In this document: one piece after another, positions 37,605-48,169 of the stretch
Numbering within the stretch: the stretch's first letter is position 1
Layout: each line of letters begins with the position of its first letter
Assembly (NCBI GenBank): GCA_963575745.1
Contig: CAUYUJ010016160.1
Coordinates: 683,178-747,177, forward strand
Origin: Prorocentrum cordatum
Lineage: Eukaryota > Sar > Dinophyceae > Prorocentrales > Prorocentraceae
Direction of reading: 5' to 3'
Length of the DNA: 64,000 nucleotides
Notes under the pieces: model-generated
Seen by the model: only the letters and a program-made list of their open reading frames with translations
The model's database searches: none
Told to the model about the DNA's origin: nothing
Program-made: the position numbers and the translations under genes

Positions 37605-37790
37605 TGGGTGAATCTCAAATGCGGTCTGGGCCCAAGGTGTCCCCAGCTTCTCGTGCCCTTCTTCCTGGAGCCCCCGCGTGGCCCCTGGGGCCTCGGGGCG
37701 GGGTGCGTGCTCCGGGGGCCACCTGTGTGCCTCCCTGGGAGTCCTGGGGACGCCGTAAGCAGGGGACACCGCCGGCGGCACCCGACGTAG
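37605..37790. mobile_element. Family H-like element, divergent
   Basis: GGTCTGGGCCCAAGGTGTCC, CCAGC at the left echoes the H arm; GGACACCGCC near 37765 is a weak inverse. Inner GGGGCCTCGGGGCGGGGTGC resembles the H centre. Low certainty. Confidence 0.4.
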
Positions 37791-38385
37791 TGGTGGCCGC
37801 TTGGTCTGTTTCGCGCCGTGCCCTGCTGCTCGCTCTCACAATGCAAGGGGGGAAAACCACCCGGACCAGACAGTGGACGTTTACGAAACGGCCCAGGGCG
37901 TTTACCAAACAGCCTTGCCCTGCTCGATTCCTTCCTTGGGTGCGTTTCCTAAGCGGCTTCGCTTGTCGGGGGGATTATAAAGGGGGGGGGTCCGGCCTCT
38001 CACGAGGCCGCCAGCGCTCCGCCCTCCGCCTCCCTCTGGCGTCCGACCCTCGTCGCTCGTTGGCCCTCTCTTCGGGCTTCCTTGTTCTGCCGGCCTGGCC
38101 TCCGCCTGGCTTTTTCGGGCGGCCTCCAACTTCGTGTCGCCCCATACTCACACGAGCGCACTCCAGTCCCCTGGTCATCGCTCACGGTGCCCTCTGTCCT
38201 CTGGTTGAAGGATGTTGGGCCCCGCCCGTGGCCCTTCGTTCGAGCTTGTTCGATCCCGTCCGCCTCCGCCCCCTCTTTCCCCCCCTCCCCTCCTCCCCTC
38301 AGTCCCTCCCTTCCCGCACCCATGCACTTGTTTTTTTCGTTGCAATGACTTTGTCTTGCGGAGGCGCAGCGTCTGGAGACGTCGA
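37791..38385. other. No supported gene
   Basis: GTTTACGAAACGGCCCAGGG is followed by a near-repeat (GCGTTTACCAAACAGCC) at 37870-37910. C-rich DNA at 38260-38320. Open frames show no bias or border. Confidence 0.45.
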
Positions 38386-38396
38386 TTGTTTCCCAC

Positions 38397-38612
38397 AGGA
38401 GAGGAGGGGAGGAGAGAAGAGGAGAGGAGAGGAGAGGAGAGGAGAAGAGACGAGAGGAGAGGAGAGGAGAAGAGAGGCGAGGAGATTAGAGGAGATTAGA
38501 GGAGATTAGAGGAGATTCGAGGAGATGAGAGGAGAGGAGAGGCGAGGCGAGGCGAGGCGAGGCGAGGCTAGGAGGAGGAGGAGGAGGAGGAGGAGGAGGA
38601 GGAGGAGGAAGG
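38397..38612. repeat. (GGAGA)n, GGCGA and (GGA)n arrays
   Basis: A GGAGA pentamer array with GATTAGAGGA variants, then GGCGA pentamers, then GGA triplets. All purine-biased. Confidence 0.93.
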
Positions 38613-38939
38613 ACGAGGACGACGCGGACCAGAAGGACCAGGAGAAGGAGGAAGTAGGGATGAGGAGGCAGGGAGGACGAGGAGGAGGCAGGGAGAAGGA
38701 GGAGGATCATTACCATGTACCTCACCAGCCGGCGACTCTTGGAGCTATGGCTCCAGGAGTCGCCTGGCTCACTGGTTTGATCACCCCCCGGGGTCGACTG
38801 GCCCTGGGGATTCTCATGCCTTTAGGAGTCAGCCTTCAGCAGGAACAGGAGAAGGAGGAGTATGAGCAACAAAAGGAGGAGGAGGTCGAGGAGGAGGAGG
38901 AGGAGAAAGACCTCGTCTAGGAGGAGGAGAACGACCTCG

Positions 38940-39066
38940 TCTTCCTCCTCCTCCTCCTCCTCACCTCTTCCCCATCCTCCTCCTCCTCCTCCTCCTCCTC
39001 CTCCTCCTCCTCCTCGTCCTCCTCCTCCTCCCACTCGTCTCCGTCTCCTCCTCCTCCTCCTCCTGC
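38940..39066. repeat. (TCC)n microsatellite
   Basis: Pyrimidine triplets with CTC and CGT slips. Opposed in orientation to the purine arrays at 38397-38612 and 38840-38935. Confidence 0.93.
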
Positions 39067-39149
39067 TCCTTCCCCGTGGGCGGGGGCCTGGCACCTGTTC
39101 CCACGGTGCCAGTGCCACACACACACACACACACACTCCACGGGGCACA

Positions 39150-39290
39150 CTGTCAGGAGCGTTATCCGCCAGCTGGGTGAGATGCAACTGGCCGATTTCT
39201 TTGGGAACCAAGCGGCTGGGCGTCCTCGCCTTGCCGCTGGTGGCGTCAGCAGCGCCCGTAGCACTGGAGTTGGTTCCCAGGCACGGGGAT
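39150..39290 (+). CDS. Candidate exon (weak)
   Basis: One frame reads RSVIRQLGEMQLADFFGNQA then AGRPRLAAGGVSSARS. IRQLGEMQLADFFGNQAAGR is convincing as protein, but two other frames are open and no splice site pair is obvious. Lies between a CA tract (39115-39137) and unannotated DNA. Confidence 0.33.
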
Positions 39291-39535
39291 CGCGCGTTCG
39301 GTGGAGAGAGGGGGCCATGTGGCCCGTAAATCCCATGGGACCTTGTGTCCACTCTCCCTGGGGTCCAGTTGCGCGTGCTAGTTGTTTCGGCAGGGTTGAG
39401 GCCGTTTGAAGGTCCCCTTACGCACCAGCCGTCGCGCTTAAGTTGCGAGTCGCCGGCGACGTGGTCACCCCTTTGTGCCCTGACTGGTTTGTGTTTGAAA
39501 CCACGTGTGTGGTCAGCGACACGCTCCCACATGCT

Positions 39536-39600
39536 CCTCCTCCTCCTCCTCCTCCTCCTCCTCCTCCTCCTCCTCCTCCTCCTCCTCCTCCTCCTCCTCC
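39536..39600. repeat. (TCC)n microsatellite
   Basis: Twenty-one CTC/TCC triplets. Confidence 0.93.
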
Positions 39601-39705
39601 CTCTCGTCTCCTCCTCCCTGCTCCTCCCTCCTTGAGAGTCCCAGGCGGCCCAGTACGAGCCACACTGCTGGGGGCACAGTTATAGAAGCAGCGCCGACGC
39701 GTCAC

Positions 39706-39924
39706 ATGGCGCGGACGCTGGGGGCGGCCGTTTTCCTCCCCTCGCGGGGATATGGAGGAGTGCATGGGGGCGCGCGAGGGCGGGGCAGGAACGCCCCGAC
39801 CTGCCTTGACCTGCGTATGCTGTGCAGTCCAGCGCGTGCGCTGAGCGGTCCTACCCTGCGATGTCGCTACCAATCAAGGCGCGTCTGCCAAAAGGGTTTC
39901 GCTTCTGTGGGGTGCTTGTTATGA
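39706..39924 (+). CDS. Candidate small ORF, 72 residues
   Basis: GTCACATGGCG is a fair start context. The product begins MARTLGAAVFLPSRGYGGVH, then GGARGRGRNAPTCLDLRMLC, and ends at TGA 39922-39924. The first 40 codons have GC-rich third positions. The N-terminus is basic-hydrophobic and could be a targeting peptide. No homologue recognised. Confidence 0.35.
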   Translation: MARTLGAAVFLPSRGYGGVHGGARGRGRNAPTCLDLRMLCSPARALSGPTLRCRYQSRRVCQKGFASVGCLL

Positions 39925-40074
39925 GCGTTGTCGCTCGCCCTCTTAATGGGGACTTCTGGCGACAGGACCTATGCATATCATATCCAATATCCCCCTGTTC
40001 CCCTCTCCTCCTCCCCGTGCTCGTGCCGGTTCACATTCGCTGCGCCGCTGCGCCAGCCTCTCAGCGGCACCCCT

Positions 40075-40290
40075 TGGCCAGAGACTCCCCCCACCCTCGA
40101 AACCCCCTTGCCCGACCCCCCCCCTGCCCCGCTCCTCCCTCCCCCTCCTTGCCCTTCCTTCCCGCCCCCCCCCCCCGCCCCACACCCCCGCCTTCCGTCC
40201 CCCTTCGCCCCCCCCCCCGGACTCGCCCTTGAGTTCTTCTTCTTCCCGTCCCCCCGTCCCTCCCCCTTGGCGGCCCCCCCCACCTGTCCG
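40075..40290. repeat. C-rich degenerate tract
   Basis: CCCCTCC and CCCCCCCC words throughout; no gene. Confidence 0.7.
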
Positions 40291-40479
40291 TTCAGACGTC
40301 CCGCTCAGCTCCAGAGGTGTGCGCTGTTTTTTGGTTGCCCCTCGTGGGCTGGTAGCACATCCGCGGCCTCGCGGTCTGCACTCCTCGCCTCGCCTCCAAC
40401 CCTGGTCGATGATCCTTTCCCACCGCTATCCTTCCCTCCATCCTTAATGATTCCTTCATCCTTTCCCCGAGCAAGAGAT

Positions 40480-40612
40480 TTGCATAAATGTAAATGTTCG
40501 GAGGGCCGCGCGGATCTTGGTTTGCGCTGGACCCCCATACATGGCGCGCGCAGCGCGACAGGGGCTTCCGGCGCCAATCCATTAAATTCGTTCAGACCTC
40601 CGAAAAATTGTT
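40480..40612. mobile_element. Foldback element family C, divergent copy
   Basis: AAATGTTCGGAGGGCCGCGC, GGATCTTGG at the left; TTCGTTCAGACCTCCGAAAA at the right. Inner GGCGCGCGCAGCGCG palindrome. Confidence 0.5.
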
Positions 40613-40783
40613 TCTGAGACGAGTGTTGTCACTTGTGTTGATATAAGTAGTTGGACGGACATGGTAGGAGGTTTCGCCCGGTTCTGGATTGGTGATCGCC
40701 CGTGGGCGCCCAATGCTCGGCGGCGAGCGGGGGGGGGGGAGAGTCGGGATCCCGCAAAGGGAGGATGTGCCCCAGGGGGGGTG

Positions 40784-40935
40784 TGAGTTCGATCGGTTTG
40801 TGCACCGAACCGCCCAAAACATATGCCCCCCCCCGGCCGCCGGCAGCTCTCTATAGTTGCCGATAGGTGGGGCATGCGGGGGGCATCTGTTTGCGGCAGT
40901 TCTGTGCACCAGCGGATCGAACTCATGCCCCCTTC
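40784..40935. mobile_element. Foldback element O
   Basis: GTGAGTTCGATCGGTTTGTG, CACCGAACCGCCCAAAACAT, ATGCCCCCC and its inverse (GGGGGGCATCTGTTTGCGGC, AGTTCTGTGCACCAGCGGAT, CGAACTCAT) form arms of about 48 bp around a 45-bp centre. Single copy here. Confidence 0.72.
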
Positions 40936-40964
40936 AGGGTCACCCCCCATTTTGGTGGATCCCG

Positions 40965-41153
40965 AGAGAGTGAGGAGGAACAGGCCTTCTCAGAAGGCCC
41001 GTGAGTCCCCTGGCCTTCTGAGAGGTGTCCTAAGCCTCCCCCGACGGCGCGGAAGACTTCTCAGACGGCGCGAGGGTTGATGAAGAGCCCCGCCGCCTTC
41101 TGAGGAGGCCTTCTCCTCCTCACTTCCCCCCCCCCTCGTCCGCCGCCGAAGTG
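40965..41153. mobile_element. Inverted-repeat element family E, copy 3
   Basis: GTGAGGAGGAACAGGCCTTC, TCAGAAGG at the left; CCTTCTGAGGAGGCCTTCTC, CTCCTCACTTCCCCCC at the right. Confidence 0.72.
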
Positions 41154-41159
41154 CGCTGG

Positions 41160-41300
41160 ATTGGCCTGCCGGGTGTCGCCGGGCGCCCAGCCGGTGACGC
41201 CTCGTGGGAGCCCCGTGCGCGGGGTGGGTCTGCCAGGGCTCGTCGCCCGGTGTCAGCCAGTGGCCGCGGCCGCCCGTAGGCGCCTCGTCATCGCCCGCAG
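41160..41300 (-). CDS. Candidate exon on - strand (weak)
   Basis: The complementary frame reads AGDDEAPTGGRGHWLTPGDE, PWQTHPAHGAPTRRHRLGAR, RHPAGQSSA with about 78 percent GC third positions; the + strand alternative is equally biased. Composition favours the - strand. Confidence 0.3.
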
Positions 41301-41560
41301 GGCTTGCACTGCACAGCTTGGACCACAGCGAGCTTGCACTGCACAGCCTGCACCACACAGCTTGCGCCACACGGCGTGCGCCGCACAGGCTGCGCCTCAC
41401 AGTGCGCACTGCATAGGCTGCGTCGTGTCGCTTGCCTCGAGCGGCTGTGGGCCACATCGGTTGTACCACACAGCCCGCACCGCCTGGTTTGCACACGAAT
41501 CTGTGACATCACATAGATCGCACCACGCAGCTTGCACCGCGTAGCGTTCACCACAGTTAA
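41300..41560. repeat. CTTGCACCACACAG satellite, array 1
   Basis: CAGCTTGCACTGCACAGCCT, GCACCACACAG and related words every 10-14 bases. Longer arrays at 53705-54300 and 61660-61830. Confidence 0.8.
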
Positions 41561-41574
41561 TTAGCACCATCCCC

Positions 41575-41790
41575 ACCACCACCACCACCACAGAGCCGAG
41601 CATCTGGAAGGACGCTTTGGCACAATGGCGCGCGATTGGCAACCCTTCGTGAATTGCAAAGCGAGAATCGGAAGCAAAGGGCGTTTCACGACTGTGAAGC
41701 AGGAAAATGAGCGCCCGACTGTGAATCAGAAGATTGGGCGCCCGACTGCCAAGCACAAGATGGGCAGCGAGGCAGGAGGAGAAGGACGAA
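41575..41790. repeat. CAC triplets and GCGCCCGACTGTGAA minisatellite
   Basis: (CAC)n at about 41570-41590, then three units like GCGCCCGACTGTGAATCAGA. An open + frame (MARDWQPFVNCKARIGSKGR) runs across the units and is probably a by-product. Confidence 0.55.
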
Positions 41791-42351
41791 GGTGGGCAGA
41801 AGCAGAAGCAGTAGAAAGAGCGAATACCGTCTATAGTTACAAGAGCTACCAGCACATATACAAATATATGCACACATGTTTCGGACCATACACAGGACGC
41901 ATCGTACAGCCCGCAACACTTTTTCATCAGTAGCGCCCGCTGACGCAAGCGCGTGGGTCGAGATCGACGCGGCGCGCTGGGCGCGGGGCGCACGGGACGA
42001 GTGAAAAAGCAGAGAGCGGCCGCATAGGTGGGAGGAGGAGGAGACCTGACCGTCGAGCGACGACACATGCATAGTTTGCAGTACACACAGCTCACCCCTC
42101 GAGGGTGCACCAACCCACTGCGCGGGGCCCACGCCAACTAACACGTTTACGGTCGAGCATCCGGGTAACAAACCTCCAACCTTCTCAACCCGCTTGCCGG
42201 AAAGCTGGCCCAGTTTCTTGAGCACGTTCGCGCTTCCAGCGTGAGCATCGGAAATTGGCCCAGGCTAGTTTTGATACATTTCCGGAGTACCAGGCTTTGC
42301 CAATGCTTAAACGAGAATTTCTGTGATCACCTGTTCGGCTGCATGTCGGCG

Positions 42352-42545
42352 GCGAGCGACGGGGGGAAATGAGAAGGAGAAGGCCTTCTCAGAAGGCGGC
42401 AGGACTTCTCAGAAGCCCTCGCGCCTTCTCAGGAGTGCTCTGTTTCCTCGGGGAAGGTTTACAACAACCTCTCAGAAGGCTGGTTGACCTCCGAGCCTTC
42501 TGAGAAGGCCCGCCCCTTCTCACTTCCCCCCCCGGGCGCGCCGCC
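42352..42545. mobile_element. Inverted-repeat element family E, copy 4
   Basis: CGGCGGCGAGCGACGGGGGG, AAATGAGAAGGAGAAGGCCT and inverse GGCCCGCCCCTTCTCACTTC, CCCCCCGGGCGCGCCGCC. The centre has TCCTCGGGGAAGG. Confidence 0.75.
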
Positions 42546-42552
42546 CAGTCTG

Positions 42553-42718
42553 TTCCGACGAAGGCATCCATACACCGCCACCGTACCAGGCCAGGGCCAT
42601 CCTGGGCACCAGGATGGTGTACAGACCCCCCTGGCCTCGGGCAGAATGGCGGATACACCATGCCAGGGCCAGGATGGCCCTGGCCTGGCGCGGTGGTGGT
42701 GGTGGTGCATCGATGCCT
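42553..42718. mobile_element. Inverted-repeat element family G, copy 2
   Basis: GACGAAGGCATCCATACACC, GCCACCGTACCAGGCCAGGG versus CCCTGGCCTGGCGCGGTGGT, GGTGGTGGTGCATCGATGCC. Follows directly on a family E element, as family G also lies near families E and D at 29648. Confidence 0.75.
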
Positions 42719-42762
42719 GCTGTATGTGCAGTCGGCCTGGATTAGTGGGTCGAGCCTGCCAG

Positions 42763-43072
42763 CTCAAGGGTACCCTCGTGGCCTGTGTCTCGCGACCCAT
42801 GCCTCCCTACATTCCTGTGGGCAGTGTGCCCCTCGGGAAGGGTCTCGTGTCCTCTCGCGCGCCCTCTCCAATCAAGTCCGACTGCGTGTGCTCTTGCCCC
42901 GTGCTGCTCTCCCCGGCGCTGCGCCGGCGCCCCCCAGCGGCCCCGACCCTCGGCGCCGCGCGCCGCGCGCCCGCGGGCGCGCGCGCGAGGCAGGCCCCGA
43001 GGGCCGGGCACGCGCCGCTGCACTGCTCGCGGGGCGCCTGCTCGCAAGCGTCCGGAAAGATGTTCTTGTTCT
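42763..43072 (+). CDS. Candidate exon, high GC3
   Basis: After GAGCCTGCCAG the frame reads LKGTLVACVSRPMPPYIPVG, SVPLGKGLVSSRAPSPIKSD, CVCSCPVLLSPALRRRPPAA, PTLGAARRAPAGARARQAPR and AGHAPLHCSRGACSQASGKM, F. About 88 percent of codons end in G or C. The first 45 residues look like folded protein; the rest is Ala/Arg/Pro-rich. The frame continues into a CAC and then GGA array. No domain recognised. Confidence 0.52.
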
Positions 43073-43132
43073 GTGATGGGCCGATTTCCCACCACCGTCG
43101 ATTTCCCACCACCACCACCACCATGGGTAGGA

Positions 43133-43240
43133 GAGGGTGGAGGAGGAGGAGGAGGAGGAGGAGGAGGAGGAGGAGGAGGAGGAGGAGGAGGAGGGGGAGG
43201 AGGAGGGGGAGGAGGAGAAGGGGGTGGAGGAGGAGGATCC
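43133..43240. repeat. (GGA)n microsatellite
   Basis: About 33 purine triplets with GGG slips. Confidence 0.95.
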
Positions 43241-43309
43241 TCCCCAGCATCCCTTCTCCTCCCTTCTACCCCGTCCCCCGTCTCCCCCATCCTCCCTTCT
43301 CTCCCGTCG

Positions 43310-43455
43310 GCCCATCATTTTGTTCGTCGCGGCCTGGCAGAGGCAATCCGCGCGGAGGCTCGAGTTGCCCAGTGCACTCGGCAAACCGATTGCCCAGCTG
43401 CAAGAGGGGGGGAGCGTCCGAAAAACATTGGTTTGCCTCGGTGTATGCGCAGGCC
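43310..43455 (+). CDS. Candidate exon (weak)
   Basis: Reads PIILFVAAWQRQSARRLELP, SALGKPIAQLQEGGSVRKTL and VCLGVCAG with about 70 percent GC third positions; another + frame (FVRRGLAEAIRAEARVAQCT) is less biased. Ends against a family D element. Confidence 0.38.
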
Positions 43456-43668
43456 TCCAAGATGGGGTCCCAGTAGACGAGGTCGGAGGATCAGGCCGCC
43501 TCGCCGATGCGTCGGCGATGCGGCTGGATGTGGGGCACGATTTTGTTTCACGCCGACGTCGCCGATTCCTCGCCGGCGTCGCCAGTGCATCGCCGATGCG
43601 TAGGCGATGCATCGGCGAGGCAGCGCGATCCTCCGACCCAACCTACTCGGACCCCGTCTGAGGGTCGT
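43455..43668. mobile_element. Foldback element family D, copy 3
   Basis: CCTCCAAGATGGGGTCCCAG, GAGGTCGGAGGATCAGGCCG at the left; CGCGATCCTCCGACCCAACC, TACTCGGACCCCGTCTGAGG at the right. Centre of GCCGATGCGTCGGCGATGCG palindromes. Confidence 0.78.
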
Positions 43669-44066
43669 CTAAAGTAATGGATGGTAAATTCCCCGCGGCG
43701 TATCCAGTCCATTTACGAGCACTTACTTTGCAAGTCGTGGAACGCGCTTGCCTAGAGGGGGGAAAAAGAGGTTGGAAGTCGGCCGTTGCGTAGTGGGGAG
43801 GCGATAGTTGGGGGAGTCAAGAAGGGTGCATTTGTTGCGCACCTTTGGGGCCCAAAAGGGCAAGGGGTCCTCTGGGGCCCAAAAGGGGAACGAAAGGTGC
43901 ACGTTCCTCCACTCCTTTCCGCTCCCCCCCGTGATCGCCCCCCCCTCATTTAGTAACGCCCGAGGGGGGGAGCTTGGTCACACTACAACGGAACGGAGGA
44001 AAGAGAGGGAACGGGGCAGGGGCAGCTCACGAAGCGTGCCCTGGGCGTCAGCGGAACCGCCCTGCC

Positions 44067-44449
44067 ATGTTCCAGTCCTTCGCTGGGCTCCGCTTGGCGC
44101 GGTGCTTACCGTGAGGGCTTCTGTTGTTTCTGTGCTCTCCAGAGAGGCAGCCACGCTCGCAGCGCAACGGGGCGGAGGAAGGAGGAGGGAGAGTAGCAGG
44201 CGCGGAGCCACCGAACTACCACTGCAGCTCCTCGTCGTCCCCTCCTCGGCCTCCAGCTCGGCGCAGGAGGCCTGGTTCGTGGGCGGCGGCTGCGCCTACC
44301 ATCGGCGCGGCGCGGTCCTCCCCGCCCTGGCGATCCGGCCGGTCGAGAGGGACCTTCTGCCCGCCCGCCCGCCCGCCCAGCCAGGGCGAGGAGGAGGAGG
44401 AGGAGGAGGAGGAGGAGGAGGATCGCTCCAGGAGTCGCCTGGCGTTTAG
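44067..44449 (+). CDS. Candidate gene segment, high GC3, short intron possible
   Basis: From 44143 the frame reads EAATLAAQRGGGRRRESSRR, GATELPLQLLVVPSSASSSA, QEAWFVGGGCAYHRRGAVLP, ALAIRPVERDLLPARPPAQP, G and then poly-Gly from a GGA array to the stop at 44449. Nearly nine codons in ten end in G or C. An upstream ATG at 44067 gives MFQSFAGLRLARCLP followed by GTGAGG; joining to CTCTCCAG|A at 44143 keeps phase, but the intron would be only 32 bp, unusually short. The frame is also continuous leftward without splicing. The block around QEAWFVGGGCAYHRRG is the firm part. No domain recognised. Confidence 0.52.
44387..44425. repeat. (GGA)n microsatellite
   Basis: Twelve triplets, translated as poly-Gly in the frame above. 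Confidence 0.93.
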
Positions 44450-44539
44450 TTTGGTCAGCCCCCCAGAGCCGACTGGCCCTGGGGAGGAGGGAGGGCGGCG
44501 TCGGTGACAAACTCTTGCGTCCTTAGCTATTCAGCTACT

Positions 44540-45080
44540 CGGGAGGAGGAGGAGGAGGAGGAGGAGGAGGAGGAGGAGGAGGAGGAGGAGGAGGAGGAGG
44601 AGGAGGAGGAGGAGGAGCGGAGGAGGAGGAGGAGGAGAGGAGTTGGAGAACGCTCCAGGAGGAGGAGGAGAGAGGAGGAGGAGGAGGAGGAGGAGAGGAG
44701 GAGGAGGAGGAGGAGGAGTGGGGGGAAGGGCAGGGGGTACAAATCCTGGCATCATTTCCAAGCCTTCCAGGCTTTCTCCTGCCTAGGCTGTTTGAAGCGG
44801 GGGAAAATGTGGAAGGGGCGAGGCAGGGGAGGAGGGAGAGGAGGATGGGATGGGGACGAGGCAGAGAAGGAGGCGGCGGACGGGGAGGAGGACAAGGCAG
44901 AGGATGAGTGGGCGGAGGCTGGGGCGATGATCAGGACGAGGCAGAGGAAGATAGAATAGCAGGAGGAAGAGGAGGAGGAGGAGAAGGAGGAGGAGGAGCA
45001 GGAGGAGGAGGAGGAGCAGGAGGGGGAAGGGGGTGAGCCAGAGGAGATTACAGGAGGAGGGGGAGGAGGAGGACGCAGAG
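44540..45080. repeat. Compound purine triplet region
   Basis: (GGA)n at 44540-44720, a purine-rich GAGGCAGAGGA-type minisatellite at 44815-44960, and GGA/GCA triplets to 45080. Interrupted at 44730-44810 by unique DNA (TCCTGGCATCATTTCC). No gene. Confidence 0.9.
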
Positions 45081-45099
45081 GGAGTGCAGAATTAATGCG

Positions 45100-45735
45100 T
45101 CGGGAATGCCTCCAAACACACGCACGTAGCAAAGCTCACGTGCACGAGGGAAACTCTAGTTGTGAAGAAGGCCAGAGTAGGGCAATGGTGAGAGGAGGAG
45201 ACGAGAGAATGGAAGACGGAGCAGGAGCTACTTGAAGCACCCTTGCCAGGAAGTGTGGATCCAGATCAATGTCCCCTCTCCACTGGGCGTGGTAGCCGTG
45301 TCGGAATCGAAATTGTCTTGGAATTGAAAGACGGAAAACCTGCGAGCAATCGTTTGCAGGAAAGAGCGGTGCGCTCGCATTGCACATTCTAGAACCATAT
45401 CGAGCCACACTCTTTCCGTGCGTTGCACGTCTCCATGCCGATGTGCTCGACTTCCCGCACAAGAAATTGTAATGTTCGTGCCAGCGGCTCTCACCACACT
45501 TGCTGGACTCCCACCCAGCTACTTCTCGCCGCACCCTTCGCCATACATGCCCTCAGTGTCGCAGTGCACCCGCAGAGCTGGAGTCCTGGCAGGTGCAATT
45601 ATGGCCTCGATAGTCGCATGGCCCAACACGTGGCCTTCTCCTGGGGGCCGTCTCGGGGGGCGTCTTGCCCGGGGACCCTGAGGGGCAGCGCGCGAGGCGT
45701 GCTGGGGCACCGGGAGTCCAGCACACCTCGGGCGG
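45100..45735. other. Unique DNA, no supported gene
   Basis: The complementary strand has two overlapping readable frames (45136-45534, with RLSIPRQFRFRHGYHAQWRG; 45228-45497, with ERVWLDMVLECAMRAHRSFL), and the + strand one (45418-45681). None has third-position bias or splice borders, so coding is undecided. Confidence 0.3.
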
Positions 45736-45736
45736 G

Positions 45737-46210
<474 letters not shown>

Positions 46211-46228
46211 AAGAGGGCACCTGCAGCC

Positions 46229-46783
46229 AAGATGCCGAAATCAGGACCACCTTCGGCTCGGAAGGGGCTCTGGCCCCGGGCCGTCCCTGAGTGCTGCATC
46301 GCGCGGAGCCTCGTCGCGGCCGAGGCTCGCCGTGGCCAGACGAGTTCCCTCGGGCCCTATGTGCAGCGGCCTCCGTGGCAGCGCGAGGACCGTACGGGGC
46401 CGTTGCGCTGTTCTCGGGCGGCGAGGGCTGTAGGAGGGCTGTGCATGTCCGCTGCTCCCTGGCCGGGCCCGGCCCGAGCCCTGTCCGCTGTGCGGACGCC
46501 CCCCTGGCCGAGCCGTGGGGGCGCGGCGTATGCACCGCTGCGGGGTTCAGGATCGGCCTTGCCAGGCCGCCGTGCATGTGCACATATAGAGAGAGGTGTC
46601 GTCGCCCTGACTCTCGCCGTTGCTCGCTCTCTCGTGTTGCCTGCTGGGCGGCCAGCGTGCCCTGGGCGCCCGCCCCCTCTGACCTGGCCCCGTCGTTCGG
46701 GGCGCGTGGCGGCTGAGGCGCCGCGGGTGGTGCACAGCGCCGTCCCCGTGCGGTGGCGACTGCCAGGAGATTGCCCAGCGTGA
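46229..46783 (+). CDS. Candidate ORF, frame uncertain
   Basis: GCCAAGATGCCG gives MPKSGPPSARKGLWPRAVPE, CCIARSLVAAEARRGQTSSL and so on to a TGA at 46781-46783 (about 184 codons). Early codons are GC-ending. A second + frame from 46291 (PRALCAAASVAARGPYGAVA) is equally open, so the true frame, if any, is undecided. Ala/Arg/Pro-rich. No domain recognised. Confidence 0.28.
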   Translation, partial: KMPKSGPPSARKGLWPRAVPECCIARSLVAAEARRGQTSSLGPYVQRPPWQREDRTGPLRCSRAARAVGGLCMSAAPWPGPARALSAVRTPPWPSRGGAAYAPLRGSGSALPGRRACAHIERGVVALTLAVARSLVLPAGRPACPGRPPPLTWPRRSGRVAAEAPRVVHSAVPVRWRLPGDCPA

Positions 46784-46854
46784 TCCCAACCCAAGGCGCT
46801 CGCCGTGGGGGAAGCAGGTCCCGAGGGAAAGGCGGGGTCCTGAGGCTTTTCGCT

Positions 46855-46920
46855 GCTTTCTGCTTCCAGGGGCCCTCCACGGGACCCAGGATTGTTAGAA
46901 AACAGTTCAGGATGAGGAGC
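46855..46920. repeat. Fragment of dispersed element L
   Basis: GGGGCCCTCCACGGGACC, then AGAAAACAGTTCAGGATGAG, match the core of the copies at 121 and 9250. Confidence 0.45.
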
Positions 46921-47444
46921 CGATCCCGGGGGAAGGCCCCGCTGCCCTCAGGACCCTTCTCCCCCATGCTAAAAAGGTGCCCTCCAGCCCTTCCGCGCCG
47001 CTCCGGAGTGCCCGGGTGCGCGCCGGGTCTCGCGAGGAGCCGCTCCAGTGGAGAGGCCGCCCGGGCCTCCCAGGAGAGCCCGGGGCTGCATCCGGGCCCA
47101 GGGGCCCTCCTTTGGCAGCACGGCAGCGCTCTTAGTGGGTGTGCTGCGCTCGACGGCGCGAGCAGGCTGCGCACGTTGTCGTCGGCGGCGAGGCAGGGGC
47201 AGTCCGCGCCAGGGTCAGTCTCGCCCCAGCTCCGCGCGTACTCCAGCGGCTGGCCGACGGGCAGCCCGCACCAGCTGATCGGGGCAGCCGGTGGCAAAGC
47301 GTCCGGCGTGCCAGGGGGAGAGGCGGAGGCGAGAGCGGCCGAGCAGGTTGCACGCTCAGGGCAGCGGAGTCACGCAGGGCGCCCAGGCGGCAGCAGACAG
47401 CACCGCAGAGAACGTCGCGGCGGAGCAGCCATCACGACCGCGAC

Positions 47445-47708
47445 TCCGACGACGGCGAGAGCGAGGACCGCGAGCGGCGACCACGACCACGGCCCCGACG
47501 ACTGCGACGACCACACTTTGTGATGACATCTGCGACCAGCGACGGCGACTGCGACCGGCTACGACGACCAAGAGCACGAGGGCGAACACGACGACCAAGA
47601 GCACGAGGGCGAACCCGACGACGGCGCCGGCGGCGGCGACGACGACGACTGCGACCGCCGACGGTGACGGCGGCGACTGACGGCGACGACGACCGCGACG
47701 GCGAAGAC

Positions 47709-47762
<54 letters not shown>

Positions 47763-47770
47763 CGCCGACG
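47445..47770. repeat. (GAC)n / CGACGACCA array
   Basis: Degenerate GACGACCAAGAGCACGAGGG repeats (two units near 47565-47615) pass into about 25 pure GAC triplets (47700-47762). Confidence 0.92.
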
Positions 47771-47954
47771 ACCACGCCGACGGCGACGACGTCGACGGCA
47801 CGTGTGCCGCCCGAGCGGGTCCCGCCGAGGAGGGCGGAGGCGCGCCGCCAGCGAGGGCGGAGGGCGGCGGCGCGGCGCCCGCGGCGGCTGCGCGCGACGA
47901 GGACAGGCGACCTCCGTGATGGGGGGGGGGAGGCTCTCTTCGGGTATTAAGATT

Positions 47955-48165
47955 GCTTTCGGTTCATGCAAGTTTACTTGCATGGCGTTCGCCCCCCCCC
48001 CCCCCCCCTGCCCCTCCCTCCCTCCCCCCCTCGCCCCTCCTCAATCGAATACGAGAGTGCAAGTGCCTTTCGACTTGCGTGGCTTCCTCACGCCAAGTCG
48101 TTCGCAACTTGCTTCAGGTTCGGCCCCCCTCCCTTCCCGTCCATGCAAGTAAACTTGACAGAATC
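47955..48165. mobile_element. Foldback element P (possible)
   Basis: TTCATGCAAGTTTACTTGCA, TGG at about 47960 and CCATGCAAGTAAACTTGACA at 48140 are inverted; the first arm is itself a palindrome (GCAAGTTTACTTGC). A C-run lies inside. Single copy. Confidence 0.55.
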
Positions 48166-48169
48166 TGAA

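Noticed and set aside
36654-37781. Antisense ORF of 375 codons including ILRHHAAAAVAAGLEVGEAH
   Set aside because: Readable, but third-position GC is clearly lower than on the + strand over 37242-37428, and the remainder is poly-Ser, poly-Gly or element-derived.
41625-41933. 102-codon ORF starting MARDWQPFVNCKARIGSKGR
   Set aside because: Runs across a three-unit minisatellite (GCGCCCGACTGTGAA); no bias or splice borders.
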